Notes: generated from the letters alone by a model not told the origin. Shown: positions 1-7,716, counted from the stretch's first letter. The stretch is 57,953 nt of DNA from Paracoccus ravus (GCF_004522175.1 NZ_SDEB01000024.1:1-57953); one strand, 5' to 3'. Numbers and translations are program-made.

Positions 1-84
1 TGGCTATGGACTTACAACAACGAGCGCCCCAACATGGGCATCGGCGGCATCACACCCGCCCAGAAACTGAAAATGGCTGCCTGA
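1..84 (+). CDS. IS3-family transposase OrfB, C-terminal end (partial)
   Basis: Frame 1 is open from base 1 to a TGA at 82-84 and encodes 27 residues. They include YNNERPNMGIGGITP followed by AQKL, the ending of DDE integrase-core transposases of the IS3 group (YN..RPH..LGG.TPA). The catalytic core is outside the window, so activity cannot be judged. The product would catalyse cut-and-paste or copy-out transposition of its element. Confidence 0.8.
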   Translation, partial: WLWTYNNERPNMGIGGITPAQKLKMAA

Positions 85-125
85 GGTCTACTTCTGCGCC
101 CCGTTAAAACGGGGAGGATTACCCA
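1..125 (+). mobile_element. IS3-family element, right end
   Basis: The window opens inside an insertion sequence. The first 84 bases are the 3' end of an IS3-type transposase. They are followed by about 40 bp of AT-poor DNA with a short hairpin (CCCCGT 99-104 / ACGGGG 109-114), typical of the noncoding tip of an IS3-family element. The outer end near 120-125 is a guess, because the left inverted repeat and target duplication lie outside the window. The next gene starts at 292, so the element has not disrupted it. Confidence 0.6.
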
Positions 126-224
126 CGGTCTCCTGCCATTCGCTCGGGACAAAAGACGCGTTAACGCGGATCATCCTTGCCTGTTCCCGACCGATCGCTT
201 CAACAAATTGTATTTTTCCTCTCC

Positions 225-250
225 GGAACAACCCGGCGGCGCATGGCATT
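225..250 (+). promoter_or_regulatory. Candidate EcfG (general stress) promoter for the DUF892 gene
   Basis: GGAAC at 225-229 and CATT at 247-250 are separated by 17 bp. The alphaproteobacterial EcfG consensus is GGAAC-N16/17-CGTT, so only one position of the -10 deviates. The predicted start near 256 leaves a leader of about 35 nt before the ATG at 292. The sigma factor that would read it is encoded at 7154-7627. Confidence 0.5.
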
Positions 251-291
251 TCAAGCCAGGAAAGACGGGTTCTCAGTTCAGGAGGATGACG

Positions 292-942
292 ATGGCAACC
301 CAATCAACCACCCGCAAAAGCGCCCGCAGCGAGGGCCGATCGGCACCGAAGGCCAGCCGCGAGCAGCGCAGCAAACGGTCGCAGGCCGTGGCGAAGAAAT
401 CCGCAGCCGATGCGCAGCGCGCGCGGCCACAAAAATCGCTTTCGGATCTGCTCGAGCACGCTCTGAAAGACATGTACTATGCGGAAAAGAAGATCTATCG
501 CGCCCTGCCCAAGATGATCCGCAAGGCCGATCATCCCGAATTGAAGCAGGCGCTCGAAGACCACCGCGCCGAAACCGAGGGCCAGATCCAGACCCTCGAG
601 ACCGTGTTCGAGATCCTGGGCAAGCGTGCCCGCGGCGAGAAATGCGAGGCGATCGACGGGATCATCGAGGAGGGCGAGAGCCTGCTCGAGGATTTCGGTG
701 ACAGCGTGGCGTCGGATGCGGCGATCATCTTCAGTTGTCAGGCGGTCGAGCATTACGAAATCACCCGCTACGGCTCGATCCGTGCCTTTGCCGAAGAGCT
801 TGGCCTTGATGAGATCCGCGACCATATCGACTCGATCCTCGAGCAGGAGAAAGCCGCGGATGGCAAGCTGAACGGTCTGGCCGAGGGCTCGATCAATGAT
901 GCCGCCGCGGAATATGACGCCGCGGACGAGGCGGCGGCCTGA
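292..942 (+). CDS. DUF892 (YciE/YciF-type) ferritin-like protein with basic N-terminal tail
   Basis: A 216-residue protein. Residues about 58-200 form a four-helix ferritin-like DUF892 domain: it opens LSDLLEHALKDMYYAEK and contains E and H residues in helix pairs (EDHRAETEGQ, CQAVEHYEI) at the positions that bind the di-iron centre in this family. The first 55 residues are Lys/Arg/Ser/Ala-rich, like a histone-tail or Dps-type DNA-contact extension. ATG 292 is chosen over ATG 286 because AGGAGG at 280-285 is correctly spaced only from 292. Family members are stress-induced and of uncertain biochemistry. The candidate EcfG promoter upstream and the perfect terminator downstream make this a single-gene stress unit. 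Confidence 0.88.
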   Translation: MATQSTTRKSARSEGRSAPKASREQRSKRSQAVAKKSAADAQRARPQKSLSDLLEHALKDMYYAEKKIYRALPKMIRKADHPELKQALEDHRAETEGQIQTLETVFEILGKRARGEKCEAIDGIIEEGESLLEDFGDSVASDAAIIFSCQAVEHYEITRYGSIRAFAEELGLDEIRDHIDSILEQEKAADGKLNGLAEGSINDAAAEYDAADEAAA

Positions 943-953
943 CCCCGTGAAAA

Positions 954-981
954 GGCTCCGGAGGGGCATCCCTCCGGAGCC
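954..981 (+). terminator. Hairpin terminator of the DUF892 gene
   Basis: A perfect 12-bp stem, GGCTCCGGAGGG (954-965) and CCCTCCGGAGCC (970-981), closes a 4-nt loop 11 nt after the stop codon. No T-tract follows. Confidence 0.75.
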
Positions 982-1082
982 GCAAGCAAACTGCGGCGGA
1001 ATTTTCGGTCCGAGAAGCAGGCTATCAGAAAATCGCCGGCGGGATTTCGGTCAACCGATCACCTGTCGATCACGCGTGAAGG

Positions 1083-4000
1083 ATGGAACCCAGCAGGATG
1101 ACGGGATCAGGCGCATCAGCCATGGCTCGGCTTGTCGAGCAGCATGACTGGTCCGCAACGGCGCTTGGACGCCGCGCCGGATGGTCTGCGGTGCTGAGCG
1201 CGACGGTGCAGATGGTGCTGGATCATGGCTTTCCATCTCTCCTGCTTTGGGGGCGCGACCTCGTCCAGATCTATAATGATGGATTCCGTGACCTGATGGG
1301 CGAACGGCACCCTGACGGGCTGGGCAAGCAGACGCACGATTGCTGGCCCGAGCGCAAATCCGCCAACCAGCAGATCTATGACCGGGTCTGGAAGGGCGAG
1401 AGCCTCACGTTCGAGGATCAGAAGCTGCCCGTCACGCGCCATGCCGGAACCGAAGAAGGCTGGTTCACCCTGACCTATGGTCCGATCCGCGAAGCGGGCC
1501 GCGTCGTCGGGATCCTTGTCACCGCCTGCGACACGAGCCGGGCGCATCATGCGGCACGGGCCCGCGACGATGCAGCAAAAAGGGTCAGCGAAAGCGAGGC
1601 GCGGTTCCGGAGCTTCGTCAATTCAGGCGCCGATATCGTCTATCGGATGAATGCGGATTGGACCCAAATGCGGCAGATCGATGGACGCCGAGCGTTTTCT
1701 GATACCGCCGGTCAAAACCGCAACTGGAGGGACGAATATCTGTTGCCCGAGGACCGGGCGCAGATGCAGCAGGCGATCGGGCGGGCGATGCGCACGCAGC
1801 AGCCCTTTGATGCTGAGCACCGGATGCGGAGGGCGGATGGATCGGTCAGATGGGTTCATTCCCGCGCCGTCCCCGTCCTTGGACCCGACGGCGCAATCTT
1901 GGAATGGCTGGGCACGGCCTCGGACATCACCGAGAGCCGTTTGATCGAGGAAGGGCTGCGCGCATCCCGCGAAAACGAAGCATTTCTGCAATCTCTGAGC
2001 GACCGGCTGCATGCGGCCGAGACGCCCGAGGCGATGATTGCCGAGGCCAGCCGGATGCTGGGCGAGAAGCTCGGCGCGACTTGGGCCAGATTTGCCGAGA
2101 TCGACGAAGAGGCAGGTCTGGCTCATTTCCGGCCGGGTTGGGGTGGCGTGCGGGGTCCGACGCATCCCGCGATTCTGCGGCTCTCGGAATTTGGCGGCCC
2201 GCTGCTCGCGGAACTGCGGACGGGAAGGACGGTCCGGTTCGACGATATCGGCGAGCCGCCCCGTGGCCGTTCTGATCTGCTAGCGCTGGCCGCGCCCGGC
2301 ATGCGCTCAGGGCTGTGCGTGCCGCTGTTCCAGGACGGAGGATTGGTCGCCATTCTCAATGTCCATCACGCCGCAGCCCATGTCTGGCAACCCGGCGAGG
2401 AGTCTCTGGCCGAGACGGCGGCCGAGCGGCTCTGGTCCGCCCTTGGGCGCGCACGGGCCGAGGCGGCGCGGCGCAAGAGCGAGGCGCGCTATCGCGAGTT
2501 TTTCAATTCGATCGACGAGGGCTTTTGCATCGTCGAACTGCTTTTCGACCCGGCAGGCGAGCCCGCGGATTTCCGCTTCGTCGAAAGCAACATGGCCTTT
2601 GCCCGCCAGACCGGACTGGAGGATGCGACCGGGACCAGACTGAGCGCGCTCGCGCCCGAACATGCGGAATATTGGCGCCAGATTCGTGCCCGGATCGCCC
2701 GGACGGGTCGGACGGCCCGGTTCGAGCAGCAGGCCGTGGCCTTGGGTCGCTGGTTCGATGTCTATGCCTTTCCGAGCGGAGACCCGCGGGAGCACCGGCT
2801 CTGCATTCTCGTCAATGACATCACGCGCCGAAAACTTCACGAAGAGCTACTTTGGGAAAGAGAGAGTTGGCTCGCGGCCCAGAAAGAGGCCTTTCGCACC
2901 GCAATGAACGGCGCTGCCCCCGAGGAATCCCTGGGCAAGCTGACCCGTTTTGTGAGCGAGCAGAAAGGCTGGGGTTGCCGCGGCGCTTTCCATATCGCTG
3001 ACCCGGAACACGCAGAGTTTCGCCATGTCATCGGAAACTCGCCGGGGCCGGACCTCCCCCGGCAGGCCGGGCCTCGCGGCGCAGCCCGCGACGAGATCGG
3101 CGCAGAGTTCGTGACAGAACCCGCGACCTCCGGCCCGGCGCATCGGCGCGGCTGGTTCTTCCCGGTCGAGACAGCGGCGGGCAAATCGGTCGGCTCCTTT
3201 GCGCTCTGCTTTGACGAGCCGCATCGCATGCAGGCCCGGGAGCGGCAGCTTGCATCTGCGATTGCGCAGGCGGGGTCCATCATCATCTCGCATTATCAGG
3301 AGGCGTCGGAGCGCGGGCGGGTCGAGGAACGTCTGCGCCAATTCGGCGAGGCCTCGCAGGATGTGATCTGGATCAGGGATGCTGAACGGCTGCAATGGCA
3401 ATATCTGACACCCGCCTTCGAGACGATCTACGGTCTGACCCGCGAAGAAGCGCTTCAGGGCAACAATTACCGAAGCTGGCTCGACCTGATCCTGCCCGAG
3501 GACCGGCCCCGTGCCGAGCAGATGATCGCCCGGGTTCGCCGGGGCGATCATGTGACCTTTGAATACCGCGTCCGCCGTCCCGCGGATGGCACGATCCGCT
3601 GGCTTCGCAGCACCGATTTTCCGATCACGGATGGCTCTGGCAGGATCACGATGATCGGCGGGATCGGCCATGACCTGACGGAAAGCCACGAGATGGAAAA
3701 GCGCCTGACCACGCTGCTCGAGGGCATTCCGCAGCTTGTCTGGCGCGCGGTCGGGCAGGGACGATGGACCTGGTCCAGTCCGCAATGGGCGGTCTATACC
3801 GGCCTATCCGCGCGTGAAAGTGCCGGGCGGGGCTGGTTGCAGGCGCTGCATCCCGAGGACCGTGAGGCGGCCTTGCAATCATGGGACCAGGCGGGCCGGA
3901 CCGGCATTCTGGAGTTCGAGGGACGCATCCGCCATCAGCCCAGCCAGTCCTATCGCTGGTTCCAGACCCGGGCGACGGCCTTGCGCGACCAAGGCGGCAC

Positions 4001-4694
4001 GATCATCGAATGGCTGGGAACATCCACGGATATCGACGACAACCGGATGTTGCAGGACCGCCAGCGAATCCTTGTCGCCGAATTGCAGCACCGGACCCGC
4101 AATATCATGGGAGTCGTGCGCTCGCTGGCGGACAAGACCTCTCGGGCCAGCGCAAGCCTGGCCGATTTCCGCGCCGGATTTCACGACCGGCTAGACGCGC
4201 TGGCGCGGGTGCAAAGCCTGTTGTCGCGGCTCGACGACCTCGACCGCGTGACCTTCGACGAACTGATCGCGACGGAACTCGCCGCGATGGATGTCAGCCC
4301 GCAAACGGTGACGCTAGACGGGCCCAAGGGAATCCGCCTGCGGTCATCGACCGTGCAGACCCTGGCGATGGCGCTGCATGAGCTTGCAACCAATGCGGTC
4401 AAATATGGCGCGCTCGGCCAGCCTCGGGGGCGTCTGTCCATTGTCTGGCGCTTCGAACCCGCGGGGGCGGAGGGTAAGCCATGGCTGCATATCGACTGGC
4501 GGGAAAGCGGGGTCGAGATGCCATCCATGGATACCCTCGCCCGCCGCTCCGGCCAGGGGCGCGAGCTGATCGAACGCGCCTTGCCCTATCAGTTGAGCGC
4601 CAAGACCAGCTATACTCTGGGGCGCGACGGCGTGCATTGCGCGATGTCGCTGCCGGTTTCTTCCACCAACCATCCGGTCGATATCCATGACTGA
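1083..4694 (+). CDS. Multi-PAS/GAF HWE-family sensor histidine kinase
   Basis: A 1203-residue soluble sensor with no membrane segment. Reading from the N-terminus: a PAS-like domain (about 15-155), PAS (165-290), GAF (300-450), PAS (465-590), a second GAF-like stretch (590-745), two PAS domains (745-870, 880-1000) and an HWE kinase core. The core carries the phospho-acceptor His in ELQHRTRNIMG, an N-box HELATNAVKYGAL and the family's WRE motif. HWE kinases autophosphorylate on His and pass phosphate to receivers such as PhyR. The 3' end overlaps the next receiver gene by 8 nt, so the two are translationally coupled. Start choice is uncertain: ATGs at 1083, 1098 and 1122 are all possible and none has an ideal Shine-Dalgarno. 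Stimulus unknown; the GAF/PAS set suggests light, redox or a small ligand. It is a likely input to the stress regulators downstream. Confidence 0.9.
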   Translation: MEPSRMTGSGASAMARLVEQHDWSATALGRRAGWSAVLSATVQMVLDHGFPSLLLWGRDLVQIYNDGFRDLMGERHPDGLGKQTHDCWPERKSANQQIYDRVWKGESLTFEDQKLPVTRHAGTEEGWFTLTYGPIREAGRVVGILVTACDTSRAHHAARARDDAAKRVSESEARFRSFVNSGADIVYRMNADWTQMRQIDGRRAFSDTAGQNRNWRDEYLLPEDRAQMQQAIGRAMRTQQPFDAEHRMRRADGSVRWVHSRAVPVLGPDGAILEWLGTASDITESRLIEEGLRASRENEAFLQSLSDRLHAAETPEAMIAEASRMLGEKLGATWARFAEIDEEAGLAHFRPGWGGVRGPTHPAILRLSEFGGPLLAELRTGRTVRFDDIGEPPRGRSDLLALAAPGMRSGLCVPLFQDGGLVAILNVHHAAAHVWQPGEESLAETAAERLWSALGRARAEAARRKSEARYREFFNSIDEGFCIVELLFDPAGEPADFRFVESNMAFARQTGLEDATGTRLSALAPEHAEYWRQIRARIARTGRTARFEQQAVALGRWFDVYAFPSGDPREHRLCILVNDITRRKLHEELLWERESWLAAQKEAFRTAMNGAAPEESLGKLTRFVSEQKGWGCRGAFHIADPEHAEFRHVIGNSPGPDLPRQAGPRGAARDEIGAEFVTEPATSGPAHRRGWFFPVETAAGKSVGSFALCFDEPHRMQARERQLASAIAQAGSIIISHYQEASERGRVEERLRQFGEASQDVIWIRDAERLQWQYLTPAFETIYGLTREEALQGNNYRSWLDLILPEDRPRAEQMIARVRRGDHVTFEYRVRRPADGTIRWLRSTDFPITDGSGRITMIGGIGHDLTESHEMEKRLTTLLEGIPQLVWRAVGQGRWTWSSPQWAVYTGLSARESAGRGWLQALHPEDREAALQSWDQAGRTGILEFEGRIRHQPSQSYRWFQTRATALRDQGGTIIEWLGTSTDIDDNRMLQDRQRILVAELQHRTRNIMGVVRSLADKTSRASASLADFRAGFHDRLDALARVQSLLSRLDDLDRVTFDELIATELAAMDVSPQTVTLDGPKGIRLRSSTVQTLAMALHELATNAVKYGALGQPRGRLSIVWRFEPAGAEGKPWLHIDWRESGVEMPSMDTLARRSGQGRELIERALPYQLSAKTSYTLGRDGVHCAMSLPVSSTNHPVDIHD

Positions 4695-5058
4695 TCGCAC
4701 CTTGAACCAATGCCGCATCCTTGTGGTCGAGGACGAATATCTCCTTGCCGCCGAATTGTGCCACGAACTCGCCGAAGCCAGTGCCGTCATTCTGGGGCCG
4801 GTCGGCTCGCTGGCCGGAGCGATCGACCTGATTCACGCCGAGGAACGGATCGACGGCGCGGTGCTCGACATCAATCTTCGGGGGGAAATGGTCTTTCCCG
4901 CTGCCGATCTGCTGACCCAGAGAGACGTGCCCATGCTGTTCACGACGGGATATGATCCCTCCATCATCCCGCCGCGTTTCGCGCATGTGGTCTGTTGCGG
5001 CAAACCCGCGGATCTGGATCTCATCACCTCGATCATGGGACGACTGATCCATGACTGA
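4687..5058 (+). CDS. Single-domain response regulator (FAT-GUY-like receiver)
   Basis: A 123-residue stand-alone receiver. Acidic pocket E15-D16, phospho-acceptor D61 in VLDINL, switch Thr in the FTTGYD motif (about 86-90) and K106 in GKP are all present, so it should be phosphorylatable. There is no output domain. Stand-alone receivers of this type in alphaproteobacterial stress networks act as phosphate shuttles or sinks between HWE kinases and PhyR. The start overlaps the kinase stop by 8 nt, which argues that this kinase is its partner. It is clearly paralogous to the receiver half of the protein at 5217-5792 (shared PPRF and TGYD segments). Confidence 0.88.
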   Translation: MTDRTLNQCRILVVEDEYLLAAELCHELAEASAVILGPVGSLAGAIDLIHAEERIDGAVLDINLRGEMVFPAADLLTQRDVPMLFTTGYDPSIIPPRFAHVVCCGKPADLDLITSIMGRLIHD

Positions 5059-5069
5059 TCCATGACTGA
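5042..5069 (+). repeat. 11-nt tandem repeat across a stop codon
   Basis: The unit GACTGATCCAT occurs at 5042-5052 and 5053-5063, with a partial third copy to 5069. The repeat encodes the last residues of the receiver and contains its TGA stop at 5056-5058. Slippage here would alter only the last few residues. Confidence 0.7.
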
Positions 5070-5216
5070 GACATGCCGGGCGGCCAAAAGGATTGTATTC
5101 GTCGCAATGACCTGCAACGGTGGGGCACAGGCATCGCGTGACGGCTTGGGGCCGGAAAAGCAGCGCGGATGCGCCATCCACAAGCCCCGACGAGGGGGGC
5201 GGGATCCGGAGCGAGC

Positions 5217-5792
5217 ATGAATCAGGAATCCCTAAGGGTCTTGGTCGTCGAGGACGACTATTTCATGGCCGAAAGACTTGCCGATGAAATCCGAGGTTTC
5301 GGCGATGAGGTCGTCGGCCCCTTTGCCGATATTCATCAGGCCCTCGGCAATGCCAGGGAGGCGCATATCGCTATTCTCGACGTGCGGATCAGGGATCACC
5401 AGTCCTTTCCGGTGGCCGATCTGCTGATCTCTTGCGATGTCCCTTTCGTATTTCTGACGGGATATGATCGGGAATTGTTTCCGCCGCGCTTTCGGACGCA
5501 GCACATCTATCTCAAGCCAAGCCATGCAAGACCGCTGCTGCGCGATCTTCATATCCAGCATGCCGAGGCATCGCAGCGCCATGATGGCATGGAAGCGGTC
5601 GTGATCCGGCTCATCGCCCGTGCCAGAGCATTGCTCTGTGATGCGGGTGCGGCGGAACGGCTTGTCGAGGCCACGCTGCTGCGCGCCATCGCCGAGACGG
5701 AATCGGGCGCGACCTCCGAGCAGCTCGCCGAATGGCTGCTGGGCCTGCTCGAGGACGAGTTCCGCCAGCGCGGCCTGCGCAGCCTGCAGTGA
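5217..5792 (+). CDS. Response regulator: N-terminal receiver fused to a sigma-region-2-like C-terminal tail
   Basis: A 191-residue protein with start ATG 5217 (GGAGCGAG upstream). Residues 6-115 form a receiver with D13-D14, acceptor D55 (ILDVRI), T81 in FLTGYD and K100. Residues about 130-185 resemble region 2 of an ECF sigma factor: AAERLVEATLLRAI lines up with DAEDLVQETLLRAI of the EcfG encoded at 7154-7627, and EWLLGLLEDEF lines up with AWLFTILRNRF. PhyR, the usual anti-anti-sigma factor, has a sigma-like domain followed by a receiver; here the order is reversed and no sigma-4-like part is seen. Inference: phosphorylation may expose the tail to bind NepR. Alternatively the tail is a helical output of other function. 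The flavoprotein gene begins 3 nt downstream. Confidence 0.8.
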   Translation: MNQESLRVLVVEDDYFMAERLADEIRGFGDEVVGPFADIHQALGNAREAHIAILDVRIRDHQSFPVADLLISCDVPFVFLTGYDRELFPPRFRTQHIYLKPSHARPLLRDLHIQHAEASQRHDGMEAVVIRLIARARALLCDAGAAERLVEATLLRAIAETESGATSEQLAEWLLGLLEDEFRQRGLRSLQ

Positions 5793-5795
5793 GCC

Positions 5796-6725
5796 GTGAC
5801 CGAGCGTCTGGACTGCGTCGTCATCGGAGGCGGACCCGCCGGCCTGACCGCCGCGATCTATCTGGCCCGGTTCCTGCGAAAGGTGGCGATTTTCGACAAG
5901 GGCGAAAGCAGGGCCTCGCTGATCCCCCGATCCCACAACCATCCTGGCTTTCCTGACGGCATCGGCGGGCCGGAACTTCTGACGCGGATGCGCCGGCAGT
6001 TGGAAAAGCTGGGAATTGCCCCGGTCGCCGCCGAGGTCAAGGATCTGACCGTGCTGCCCGACGCTGTTTTTCAGGTCGCAGCCGATCGCATTCTGCTGGC
6101 GGATCATGTCATCCTTGCAACCGGGACACGGGATCGCTTGCCCGATATCGCCTCACCTTTGCGCCAGATTCGCGCCGGCCTGATCCGACAATGTCCGGTT
6201 TGCGACGCTTATGAATTGCGCGACGAGTCCGTCGCAGTGATCGGCTCCGGGGACGATGCGGCGGGAGAAGCACTGTTCTTGCGGCAATATACCCGACGCG
6301 TCAGCCTGCTCACTCTGGGTAGGACCCCCGCGTTTTCAGGCGAGGTTTCGGCAAAGCTCTCTTCCGCGGGTGTCGAAATCATTCGATCCTCTGTCGCTGA
6401 CTGGCAGTTCGATCCCGATAGCGTCACGATCAAGCTTGGCTCCGGGACCTCGCATCGTTTCCGGGCGCTCTATTCCGGATTGGGAAGCGATCCCCAGAGC
6501 AGCCTCGCGGCGCGCGCCGGTGTCAGGCTGGCGGGACGGGGATGTATTCCAACCGATCCCCATCAGGAAAGTTCGGTCAACAATCTTTTTGCAATCGGCG
6601 ATGTGGTGACGGGACTGAACCAGATCGGCGTGGCAATGGCTCAGGGCGAGGTGGCCGCGACCCGGATCCATAACTTGCTGCGCGCGCGCGAGGGGCGCTG
6701 CGTGGTGGATCCGGAATTGGATTAA
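5796..6725 (+). CDS. Thioredoxin-reductase-like FAD/NAD(P)-disulfide oxidoreductase
   Basis: A 309-residue two-dinucleotide-fold flavoprotein. The FAD motif is [10 protein letters not shown] near the N-terminus. A redox-active CxxC (QCPVCDAYE, about residue 130) precedes the second GxGxD nucleotide-binding fold ([12 protein letters not shown]), and the C-terminal FAD motif is NNLFAIGDV. CPxC in this position is the hallmark of the small TrxR-like/ferredoxin-reductase group, so it may reduce a thioredoxin-like partner rather than canonical thioredoxin. The start is a GTG 3 nt after the receiver-sigma gene, with which it is almost certainly co-transcribed; an oxidative-stress link is inferred from that context. 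A perfect palindrome lies 45 nt downstream. Confidence 0.85.
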   Translation: MTERLDCVVIGGGPAGLTAAIYLARFLRKVAIFDKGESRASLIPRSHNHPGFPDGIGGPELLTRMRRQLEKLGIAPVAAEVKDLTVLPDAVFQVAADRILLADHVILATGTRDRLPDIASPLRQIRAGLIRQCPVCDAYELRDESVAVIGSGDDAAGEALFLRQYTRRVSLLTLGRTPAFSGEVSAKLSSAGVEIIRSSVADWQFDPDSVTIKLGSGTSHRFRALYSGLGSDPQSSLAARAGVRLAGRGCIPTDPHQESSVNNLFAIGDVVTGLNQIGVAMAQGEVAATRIHNLLRAREGRCVVDPELD

Positions 6726-6770
6726 CCGTCCACCCGCCTGTGGCCCTTGCGCCAGCATCTTCGCCGCGCG

Positions 6771-6786
6771 TCCAACGCGCGTTGGA
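6771..6786. promoter_or_regulatory. Perfect 16-bp palindrome upstream of nepR
   Basis: TCCAACGCGCGTTGGA reads identically on both strands, between the flavoprotein stop (6725) and nepR (6913). It could be an operator for the nepR transcript or a weak fold-back at the end of the upstream operon. With no loop it is better suited to a dimeric regulator than to termination. Confidence 0.4.
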
Positions 6787-6912
6787 AATGACCGGGTTTC
6801 GCGCTAGACTTCGCTTGATCGTGACGCGATATGCAGGCCTTGGCCGCAACATTTCAGGCATTTTCCGGTTGAGACGCGGAACAGAGGTCGATCAGCAGAA
6901 AAGAGGGCATCT

Positions 6913-7065
6913 ATGCAGGAAAATGATGAAGGCCCGCCCCTGGGCCCGGAACTGGAAAAGGCGGTTTCCGAGCTTCTGGAGCAGGTGCGGAGCGAACCGA
7001 TTTCGCCACGGCTGCGCGAATTGGCCGGGCGTCTTGCGCAGGCGCTCGAGAAGCCGCGCGGCTGA
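6913..7065 (+). CDS. nepR: NepR-type anti-sigma factor (50 aa)
   Basis: A short gene of 50 codons with AGAGG at correct spacing before ATG 6913. The core is LEQVRSEPISPRLRELAGRL, matching the NepR helix pair (EPxPxRLxELxxRL) that clamps EcfG. NepR proteins sequester EcfG until phosphorylated PhyR pulls them off. Immediate position upstream of ecfG, with a hairpin and a candidate autoregulatory promoter between, is the classical arrangement. At 50 residues it is shorter than many homologues, having little N-terminal extension. It is easily missed because of its size. No phyR with normal domain order is present in the window. Confidence 0.82.
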   Translation: MQENDEGPPLGPELEKAVSELLEQVRSEPISPRLRELAGRLAQALEKPRG

Positions 7066-7078
7066 ACCTTGGCGGAAA

Positions 7079-7096
7079 ATCGCCCTTGCGGGCGAT
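7079..7096 (+). terminator. Hairpin between nepR and ecfG
   Basis: ATCGCCC (7079-7085) pairs with GGGCGAT (7090-7096) around a TTGC loop, 14 nt after the nepR stop and just before the candidate ecfG promoter. It may terminate or attenuate read-through, letting ecfG depend on its own promoter. Confidence 0.5.
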
Positions 7097-7101
7097 CATC
7101 C

Positions 7102-7127
7102 GGACCCTCGCGGCGGTTTCGCGCGTT
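7102..7127 (+). promoter_or_regulatory. Candidate autoregulatory EcfG promoter of ecfG
   Basis: GGACC (7102-7106), a 17-bp spacer, then CGTT (7124-7127): one mismatch from GGAAC-N17-CGTT. It lies 27 nt before the ATG at 7154. EcfG genes are commonly self-activated. Confidence 0.5.
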
Positions 7128-7153
7128 CGTCTTGACGCAAGGGAGGGGGTAGC

Positions 7154-7627
7154 ATGAAACAGGAGATCCTCGAGCAGATCCCGGCGCTCAGAGCCTATGC
7201 ACGGGTGCTTTGCCGTTCGCTGCCCGATGCCGAAGATCTCGTGCAGGAAACCCTGCTGCGCGCCATCGAATATGCCGACAGTTTCCGGCCCGGCACCCAT
7301 CTGCGGGCCTGGCTTTTCACCATCCTGCGCAACCGCTTCTATACCAATTGCCGTAAGTCTGCGCGCGAACAGACCGGCGGCATGGATTGCGTGGCCGATC
7401 AGCCGCGCGTTCAGGCCGGACAGGAATGGCATATGCAGGCGATCGAACTGCATGAAGCGCTGCGGGACATGCCGCCACATTACCGCGAGGCGATCATTCT
7501 GGTCGGGGCTTTGGGGGAAAGCTATCTCGAGGCCGCCCGCGTGCTTGACTGCGATATCGGCACGATCAAGAGCCGGGTTCACCGCGCCCGGCAGATGCTG
7601 CGCAAGGTGCTTGAACCGGATCTGTGA
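7154..7627 (+). CDS. ecfG: EcfG-type general-stress ECF sigma factor
   Basis: A 157-residue ECF sigma factor. Region 2 (about 10-75) contains DAEDLVQETLLRAI and AWLFTILRNRFYTN. Region 4 (about 98-152) has LRDMPPHYREAIILV and the recognition helix around CDIGTIKSRVHRAR. The segment between the two is short, as in the ECF15/EcfG group. The start has GGAGGGG about 6 nt upstream. The neighbouring nepR and GGAAC-type promoters support the assignment. It directs RNA polymerase to stress genes, likely including those at 292, 7717 and its own. Confidence 0.88.
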   Translation: MKQEILEQIPALRAYARVLCRSLPDAEDLVQETLLRAIEYADSFRPGTHLRAWLFTILRNRFYTNCRKSAREQTGGMDCVADQPRVQAGQEWHMQAIELHEALRDMPPHYREAIILVGALGESYLEAARVLDCDIGTIKSRVHRARQMLRKVLEPDL

Positions 7628-7653
7628 AACCGGCCGGCCAACGCGCGATGTAG

Positions 7654-7678
7654 GGAACAAACCGCCCCTTCGCAGGTT
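7654..7678 (+). promoter_or_regulatory. Candidate EcfG promoter of the PRC-barrel gene
   Basis: GGAAC (7654-7658), a 16-bp spacer and GGTT (7675-7678). The -35 is perfect and the -10 has one mismatch to CGTT. The start codon is 38 nt downstream. Confidence 0.5.
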
Positions 7679-7716
7679 TGCGTGGTCCACGCAGACAAGC
7701 GCGAAGGAGGAAAAGA

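Noticed and set aside
6877..6881. GGAAC just upstream of nepR
   Set aside because: No CGTT-like -10 at 16-17 bp, and it lies only about 32 nt before the start codon.
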